Of a DNA stretch of 10,622 nt, positions 5,591-10,622 are shown one piece after another; the first letter of the stretch is position 1, and each line of letters opens with the position of its first letter. The notes under the pieces were generated by a model. It was given only the letters and a program-made list of their open reading frames with translations, was not told the DNA's origin and searched no databases. The DNA is from Lysinibacillus sp. GTDB taxonomy: Bacteria; Bacillota; Bacilli; Bacillales_A; Planococcaceae. The stretch is taken from NCBI GenBank assembly GCA_012735355.1, contig JAAYHP010000349.1:1-10622 (forward strand). Direction: 5' to 3'. A program made the position numbers and the translations under genes.

Positions 5591-6062
5591 ATCATTACTA
5601 CTGGGAGGAACGGGTTTTCTCGTCCTCCTTTTCATTTCTTGGTCGGTAGCTTTCCCGTTATTAACATTCGAAGTAAAGGATCAGTTATTTTGGACAACCG
5701 AGCAACATTTCGCATTAAAATGGATTCATTCAGTGGAAAAAGAGGAATGGGTGGAGTTCTACGAAATAAAAGATGAAACTCTATTTTTATCGAAAACACA
5801 ATTTAAAACCTTTGGAGCAGGGGTTCCAAGCACTCCAAAAGAGAGTGAACAGGTATCGTTAAAAGATGGTTATGTAGTGTTGGAAATAAATCGTTCCTTT
5901 CCATCCTTGCAACTAGTTGTATCTAGTAATGTAAATAGTACCTTAATCATAAATGACAAAGAGATTTTATTATACGAATTAGCTGGAGACTATGAATCCG
6001 TATCAATTTCAGTACAAAAAATGTCTCTTTTGGATATGTTATTGAAAGGGGAGTCTCTATGA
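5571..6062 (+). CDS. DUF1850 protein, accessory component of the TAXI-TRAP operon
   Basis: Protein of 163 residues with one N-terminal membrane segment (about residues 8-30) and an extracytoplasmic beta-rich domain. The family signature is visible as WIHSVEKEEWVEFYEI (about 51-66) and FGAGVP (81-86). DUF1850 genes are repeatedly found beside TAXI-TRAP permeases, but I know of no firmly assigned function; a role in receptor-permease coupling or assembly is inference. Two adjacent ATGs (5571, 5574) lie inside the receptor gene and neither has a clear Shine-Dalgarno sequence, so translation is probably coupled to the receptor. The GGGAGG at 5603-5608 is not followed by a usable start. The stop overlaps the permease start as ATGA (6059-6062). 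The frame is open further upstream to 5460, but that stretch is the receptor gene read out of frame. Confidence 0.82.
   Translation: MMNKVSKSLLLGGTGFLVLLFISWSVAFPLLTFEVKDQLFWTTEQHFALKWIHSVEKEEWVEFYEIKDETLFLSKTQFKTFGAGVPSTPKESEQVSLKDGYVVLEINRSFPSLQLVVSSNVNSTLIINDKEILLYELAGDYESVSISVQKMSLLDMLLKGESL
5603..5632 (+). promoter_or_regulatory. Hairpin with T-rich tail just after the receptor stop codon
   Basis: GGAGGA (5604-5609) pairs with TCCTCC (5623-5628), extended by CG/CG across a one-base bulge to about eight pairs. An 8-base loop separates the arms, and TTTTC then T-rich sequence follows. It starts 13 bases after the receptor TAA, inside the first codons of the DUF1850 gene. In binding-protein operons, hairpins after the receptor gene often stabilise its mRNA or attenuate the permease genes; that role is inferred. 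Confidence 0.35.
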
Positions 6063-8086
6063 CACAAGATATAAAAGTTTCAGATTTGCCTAATGAAATT
6101 TCGAGTGAGAAAATCCAAGAAGTCTTAGAAAAATACGATACCGATTCAAAGGTACGTAAGTACAATTCAAAAAAGTTAATCATCTTCGTTAGCAATCTCG
6201 GCATTTTATATTCATTATTCCATTTGTACACAACTTTTAATCCGCTTCCAACACTTCTTATGCGTTCGATTCATTTATTGTTTGCAATGGGGCTTGTATT
6301 TTTAATTTATCCGACATTTGGAAAGCAACGACGAGATAGAATCCCCTTTTACGATTGGATTTTATTTGGATTAAGCATTGCATCATGTGTGTATTTATTT
6401 GTGGAATATCAAGAGATTATGACTTCTAGAGGTGGTATTCCAAATACGCTCGATATCATCGTAGCAATTATGACGGTATTATTAGTACTTGAAACCGCAA
6501 GACGTGTAACAGGTTGGATTTTACCAATATTAGCACTTATATTTTTAAGTTATCCGTTCTTTAGTCATCAAGGATGGCTACCACGTATTATGATGACACG
6601 CCCTTTTGATTTAGGGGATATTTTTGGGCAATTGTACTTAAAAACGGAAGGGCTATTCTCTACCGCTATCGGTGCATCTGTTCAATTCATTTTCTTATTT
6701 ATTTTATTTGGTTCCTTTTTATCCAAATCCGGAATGGGGCAATTTTTCAATGACTTAGCCCTTGCCCTTGCCGGTCATAGACAAGGTGGTCCGGCAAAAG
6801 TTGCCGTTATATCCAGCGCTTTCATGGGAAGTATTAACGGTTCTGCGGTAGCGAATGTTGTTGGAACAGGTGCATTTACCATTCCATTAATGAAAAGAAT
6901 TGGTTATGAGAAAAATTTTGCAGGTGCCGTTGAAGCCAGCGCTTCCATCGGTGGACAAATTTTGCCACCTGTTATGGGGGCTAGCGCATTCATTATGGCG
7001 GAAACTACCGGGATTAGCTACGCTACAATTGCACTTTCTGCCATTATCCCAGCACTTTTATACTTCCTAGGTGTCATTATTCAAGTTCACTTTCGAGCGG
7101 GTCGTACGAATTTAAAAGGAATTCCAAAGCCTGATCTACCACGTGTAAAAGAAGTATTTAAAGAAGGTGGACATTTAACCATTCCGATTGTTGTGCTTGT
7201 TGTATTACTCGGTTCAGGAATGCCTGTTGCCCATGCAGCATTTTGGACGATTATAATGACTATAGTAGTTGCTGCTCTTCGTAAAAATACTAGGATGTCC
7301 GTGAAAGATATTTTATCTGCTCTTGAAGACGGAACACGCCAATCATTATCAACGGTTATTGCTTGTGGTGTTGTAGGAATTATTATCGGAGTAGTCAACT
7401 TAACAAGTTTTGGTTCGACGTTAACATCCGCCATTACGACGCTTGGTGGCAATAGTTTGTTTTTAACATTATTCTTAACAATGGTTGCATCGATTATTTT
7501 AGGAATGGGCTTACCAAGTATTCCTGCGTATATTATTACTGCAACGATGGTGGCACCTGCTTTAGCGAATTTTGGAGTCCCGATTTTAATTTCACATATG
7601 TTTGTATTCTACTTTGGTATTTTTGCAAACATAACACCTCCTGTGGCACTTGCTTCATTTGCAGGAGCAGGGCTTTCAGGCGGAAGTCCAATGAGGACTG
7701 GATTTATTTCCATTCGATTAGCACTCGCAGGGTTCATCGTTCCGTATATTTTCGTCTATGCTCCAGCGATGTTATTAATCGATCCAACTGGACTCCCAAT
7801 GAATGCAACGGATTTTCCTTTTGCAAGCATCTATGACATTTTAAGCGTAACGATTTCGTCCATAATAGCTGTAGTAGGAATTGGAGCTGCCATTGAAGGA
7901 TACTTTAAAACAAATATAAATATTGTCCTTCGCCTTTTCCTTGCAGCAGGAGCATTGTTATTAATTATCCCAGAGCTATATACAGATATTGTTGGTATGG
8001 TCATTGTGTTAGGAATATTTATTCTCAATACGCTTCAAGCAAAAAAACAAAAAAGCCAGAAAACGAATCATTTTTCAGCTCCATAA
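6059..8086 (+). CDS. TAXI-TRAP transporter fused permease (4TM small subunit plus 12TM large subunit)
   Basis: Integral membrane permease of 675 residues in which the small (DctQ-like) and large (DctM-like) TRAP subunits are one chain, as is usual for TAXI systems. It couples import of the receptor-bound solute to an ion gradient, generally sodium. A hydrophilic N-terminus (about 1-38) is followed by four membrane segments (about 40-155), then the large domain. Conserved large-subunit segments are GSINGSAVANVVGTGAFTIP (257-276), VEASASIGGQILPPVMGASAF (291-311), LGMGLPSIPAYII (481-493) and the second half-repeat NITPPVALASFAGAGLSGGSP (524-544). The C-terminus ends in a short Lys/Gln-rich tail. 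Initiation at 6059 follows AAAGGGGAG with a five-base gap, and the ATG overlaps the DUF1850 stop. A strong terminator follows about 130 bases after the stop. The frame is complete and no key segment seems missing. Confidence 0.94.
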   Translation: MTQDIKVSDLPNEISSEKIQEVLEKYDTDSKVRKYNSKKLIIFVSNLGILYSLFHLYTTFNPLPTLLMRSIHLLFAMGLVFLIYPTFGKQRRDRIPFYDWILFGLSIASCVYLFVEYQEIMTSRGGIPNTLDIIVAIMTVLLVLETARRVTGWILPILALIFLSYPFFSHQGWLPRIMMTRPFDLGDIFGQLYLKTEGLFSTAIGASVQFIFLFILFGSFLSKSGMGQFFNDLALALAGHRQGGPAKVAVISSAFMGSINGSAVANVVGTGAFTIPLMKRIGYEKNFAGAVEASASIGGQILPPVMGASAFIMAETTGISYATIALSAIIPALLYFLGVIIQVHFRAGRTNLKGIPKPDLPRVKEVFKEGGHLTIPIVVLVVLLGSGMPVAHAAFWTIIMTIVVAALRKNTRMSVKDILSALEDGTRQSLSTVIACGVVGIIIGVVNLTSFGSTLTSAITTLGGNSLFLTLFLTMVASIILGMGLPSIPAYIITATMVAPALANFGVPILISHMFVFYFGIFANITPPVALASFAGAGLSGGSPMRTGFISIRLALAGFIVPYIFVYAPAMLLIDPTGLPMNATDFPFASIYDILSVTISSIIAVVGIGAAIEGYFKTNINIVLRLFLAAGALLLIIPELYTDIVGMVIVLGIFILNTLQAKKQKSQKTNHFSAP

Positions 8087-8215
8087 ATCACAACTTTCAC
8101 CTCCAATATGAAAAATGTAGCGTTAAAGTGCCATTGAAAGTCGCCATATGAAAATGGAGAGCACATTAGTAAGAATTAATTAAGACAATCTAATAATTTT
8201 CCTTTTTAAATCTTT

Positions 8216-8247
8216 GGTGCTGGTGAGTAGAACCGGCACCATTTTTT
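8216..8247 (+). terminator. Terminator of the TAXI-TRAP operon
   Basis: GGTGCTGGT (8216-8224) pairs with ACCGGCACC (8232-8240) over nine pairs including one G-T wobble, around a 7-base loop. Six T follow at 8242-8247. This is a typical rho-independent terminator on the plus strand, about 130 bases after the permease stop. Confidence 0.9.
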
Positions 8248-8324
8248 ATTAAAATTTTGACGAAAGTTGCTGCATCCTCAATAGCAAATTTCCGAAAAAC
8301 TTCTCACTTTTATCTATAAAAATT

Positions 8325-8354
8325 AAAAAACTATCCGTCAAAAGTGACGGATAG
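8325..8354 (-). terminator. Terminator of the SLH-protein gene
   Basis: A perfect 10-bp stem (CTATCCGTCA at 8331-8340 with TGACGGATAG at 8345-8354) and a 4-base loop precede, on the minus strand, a run of six T (8330-8325) and more T-rich sequence. It starts 10 bases past the stop codon at 8365. Confidence 0.9.
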
Positions 8355-8364
8355 CTTCTGATTA

Positions 8365-10611
8365 TTAATAATGATTCACGTTCATTTCTTGAGATTTATG
8401 TGCAAGACGGACAGCAGATGTTACAAATTCAGCGTAAGTAACTGTACGTTTCGGATTAAATTTTCCATCTTCTACTTCTATTAATCCAAAGGTATTTGCT
8501 AATGTCACATAGCCGATATATTTTTCATCTACATCGCCAGCATCTTCCACATTGATTTTATATATTTCTGAATGCTTTGCTGCTTCATCTAATCCAAGTG
8601 CTCTAATATACCAAGCGGCAAGCTCTTCTCTCGTAATTGTAGCATTTGGATTGAAGCTATTTCCTGGAACAAGTATCCCCATTGAAACAGCTTGTTCAAC
8701 AATGCTATAAAGCGGGTGATCTGGCCCAATATTATCGAAGGTTTGACTTACATTATCACTATCTTCCATGTAGTAATAATCACCATAATAATATGAAAGG
8801 GATTTTACTAAACCTTGTATTGCTTCCCCAGTTGTAATTGGTGCATCTGGGTTAAAGTTTTCAATATCGGCAATTTCTAAATATCCATTTTCAATGAAAT
8901 AATTCAATTCTGCTTCTGCAGTTGGATGGGATACTTTTTGCTCTTCATCTCCAGTTTCAGGAGCTTGTACATAGTATGGTGTTTGCCATTCTCCACTAAT
9001 CGCATCTAAATAACTTAAGTTGTTACCGTTATAAATCGGTGTATAAACTAAATTGTAATGTGGCTCTTCACTTAGTTTTACATAATTAAGCTCTACACTT
9101 AAACTGTCGAGAACTTTATTTTTTGCTTCTTCTTCCGAAATCGCTTTGCTTATTTGTGGCCAGTTGCTATTTTCAAAGCCATCGCTATATATAGATCTTA
9201 GCTCGCCAGTTTCAGTAACCATTACTTGCAATTGGTCTCCATTAACTGGAATACCATTAACGACTCTAGGGAAGAAGAAAATATATCCATCATAATACCA
9301 ATAATCTTCAGTTGCCTCTTGGACTGGTTTTGAATATTGATGTAACTTTGATGGCATATATTCTTTTAAGTATTCAATCGCTTTTTGAAGGGCTTGTTCT
9401 TTCGTTATTTCCTTTTTATTTTTAGGAGCTTCTCCAATCTCTTTTAAAACTTCTGATTTTACGTTATGGAAGTGGACAAATTCCCCTGTCTTTTTATCAA
9501 AGGCTATAGATGCTCCATAACCACCTCGTTCATAATGATAACTATAGTTAACATAGAGCATTTCATTTCCATAAAGATCAGTAGTTTCATCAATGCTTTC
9601 AATTGTTAAGCGAACTTTATCTGAATCAATTTTTAATAGTTCTTCAGCAAAAGCCTTCGCTTCTTCAACAGTAATACCTTGTTGTCTTGGTGGTAGCTTT
9701 TCCTTTGATAGCATTTCAACTTTTTTGATTTCAGGAGCCTTTTCTTGGAAACTATCTCCTACTAACCATTGTCCTGTTAAAGCATTTACTCCTTGCTTAA
9801 TTGTCGGAGCATAAACTAATGACACTTTTCTATCTCCTGTATTATAATCCCAATCTACTTGATATTGTAATTCTACAGAAAGATTCTCTTTAATTTGATT
9901 TAATATTTCCTCATCGCTTATTCTGATTTTTGCATCATCGAAAGTTGCCTTTACGTATGAAGTGCGATAAAGGTTCGTAATATCTCCATTCCCTAAAACG
10001 GTAATGCTAATTGTTTGGTCAGGAATCTTAATTCCATTTTCCATTCGAACGAAGGAGAATGAATATTGAACAGGTTCAGTTAAAGGTTGATTCATTCCAT
10101 AATAGTAGTAGTCAGTTCCATCGTCCGTTAATTTATAGTTTTTACTTGCCGTAAATTGCTCAATGAATTTTTTTGCAATGTTTTCCGCTTCTTCTTTCGA
10201 TACTTTAGCTGGGAACATTGCGTCTTTCACATCGATTGGATCTAAATACAATCGTTCAATTTCTAAGTTTTCACCAGCAAATACAATACTTCCACCAACA
10301 TAGCGATTACCGCTCAATCGTTTATGGAAGCCTAAATCATAACGAACTATTCCATCATCCGGAAAATAATGTCCGCTAGTCATATAAAAATCATCATCTG
10401 TTAAAAAATCATATTTATTAGGAAAAATTTCCTTAAATTTCTGAATTAACTCACTTTTCGAGACAGTCGTTTCCGTCGATGCCACTCGGATTTCTAATTG
10501 TTGTGGCTTTTCGTTCATATTTAATGGCGTCTCTGCAAAGGTTGGTGATGCCAATAAACCGAAAGACAATGCTGTAGCTGTGATACCGAAACCAAGTTTT
10601 TTCATTTTCAC
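8365..10611 (-). CDS. Secreted SLH-anchored protein with duplicated YcdB/YcdC-type domains
   Basis: Large surface protein of 748 residues. A Sec signal peptide (KK, hydrophobic 6-21, likely cleavage SPTFA/ET after residue 26) precedes an ectodomain built as two similar halves, about 50-290 and 312-550. Paired landmarks are SKEEAENIAKKFI/TKEQALQKAIEYL, ENLSVELQY/DSLSVELNY, SLVYAPTI/NLVYTPIY and ALTGQWL/AISGEWQ. The pattern resembles the YcdB/YcdC repeated domain of Bacillus surface proteins, whose biochemical role is not established. Three SLH units follow (about 565-605, 623-673, 687-737), which tether proteins to pyruvylated cell-wall polymer. Only SLH2 keeps a TRAE-like motif (ITREEL); the others read ITTGEA and VTYAEF. 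No cysteine is present, common for exported Gram-positive proteins. The GTG at 10611 is chosen because GG(A) at the very edge could end a Shine-Dalgarno sequence eight bases away; the ATG at 10605 is the alternative. The promoter is outside the window. Confidence 0.85.
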   Translation of the reverse strand: MKMKKLGFGITATALSFGLLASPTFAETPLNMNEKPQQLEIRVASTETTVSKSELIQKFKEIFPNKYDFLTDDDFYMTSGHYFPDDGIVRYDLGFHKRLSGNRYVGGSIVFAGENLEIERLYLDPIDVKDAMFPAKVSKEEAENIAKKFIEQFTASKNYKLTDDGTDYYYYGMNQPLTEPVQYSFSFVRMENGIKIPDQTISITVLGNGDITNLYRTSYVKATFDDAKIRISDEEILNQIKENLSVELQYQVDWDYNTGDRKVSLVYAPTIKQGVNALTGQWLVGDSFQEKAPEIKKVEMLSKEKLPPRQQGITVEEAKAFAEELLKIDSDKVRLTIESIDETTDLYGNEMLYVNYSYHYERGGYGASIAFDKKTGEFVHFHNVKSEVLKEIGEAPKNKKEITKEQALQKAIEYLKEYMPSKLHQYSKPVQEATEDYWYYDGYIFFFPRVVNGIPVNGDQLQVMVTETGELRSIYSDGFENSNWPQISKAISEEEAKNKVLDSLSVELNYVKLSEEPHYNLVYTPIYNGNNLSYLDAISGEWQTPYYVQAPETGDEEQKVSHPTAEAELNYFIENGYLEIADIENFNPDAPITTGEAIQGLVKSLSYYYGDYYYMEDSDNVSQTFDNIGPDHPLYSIVEQAVSMGILVPGNSFNPNATITREELAAWYIRALGLDEAAKHSEIYKINVEDAGDVDEKYIGYVTLANTFGLIEVEDGKFNPKRTVTYAEFVTSAVRLAHKSQEMNVNHY

Positions 10612-10622
10612 TAGTATTATCC

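Larger units (their letters stand above)
8087..8364. other. Intergenic gap between convergent permease and SLH genes
   Basis: This 278-base AT-rich gap holds two back-to-back terminators (listed separately), one for each converging gene. The first 130 bases show no good ORF: the two longest ATG frames are 9 and 11 codons and lack ribosome binding sites. A near-repeat (ATATGAAAAATG at 8107 and ATATGAAAATGG at 8146) is too short to interpret. Confidence 0.5.

Noticed and set aside
7087..7452. Minus-strand open frame of 121 codons inside the permease gene
   Set aside because: It is a shadow of the permease coding strand; composition and lack of a start signal argue against a gene.

Overview
The window looks like a chromosomal segment of a low-GC, spore-forming member of the Bacillales. 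The pointers are an AT-rich composition, strong Shine-Dalgarno sequences, a Bacillus-type Ku/LigD pair (ligase domain first, polymerase domain second), a CzrA/CzcD metal-efflux pair and an S-layer-homology protein. A Lysinibacillus/Ureibacillus-like or Bacillus-like genome fits, but the genus cannot be fixed from sequence reading alone.

Layout, left to right. (1) Bases 1-50 are a GC-richer patch resembling the edge of an intergenic repeat common in Bacillaceae, followed by a perfect 18-bp bidirectional terminator. (2) A two-component non-homologous end-joining locus: ku on the minus strand and, divergently, ligD on the plus strand. ligD is interrupted by a single in-frame TAG at codon 134. 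The frame continues beyond it to exactly the length expected for Bacillus LigD (611 codons), so this is a nonsense mutation, a recoded stop or a base-call error, not a frameshift. The 98-bp gap between the two genes carries a good forespore (sigma-G-like) promoter match for ku and a weaker one for ligD, sharing their -35 region. (3) A zinc/cobalt/cadmium defence operon on the minus strand, czrA then czcD. It has a 20-bp ArsR-type operator just downstream of the czrA -10 and a second palindrome just ahead of czcD. CzcD ends in nine histidines encoded by a pure CAT repeat. (4) A plus-strand TAXI-TRAP transport operon: lipoprotein receptor, DUF1850 protein and a fused 4TM/12TM permease. The three genes overlap at both junctions and end at a strong terminator. 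(5) A convergent minus-strand gene for a large secreted protein with a duplicated YcdB/YcdC-type ectodomain and three C-terminal SLH domains. Its promoter lies beyond the right edge.

How the genes work together: Ku and LigD should repair double-strand breaks, typically in spores of this group. CzrA senses metal and releases czcD. The TAXI receptor captures a small, probably acidic, solute and hands it to the fused permease, with DUF1850 as an accessory part. The SLH protein is held on the cell-wall polymer. I see no mobile element, CRISPR array, tRNA or rRNA, and no wholly new system. The most notable points are the amber codon in ligD, the DUF1850 protein locked by overlap into the transporter operon, a hairpin immediately after the receptor stop codon, and the duplicated ectodomain of the SLH protein.
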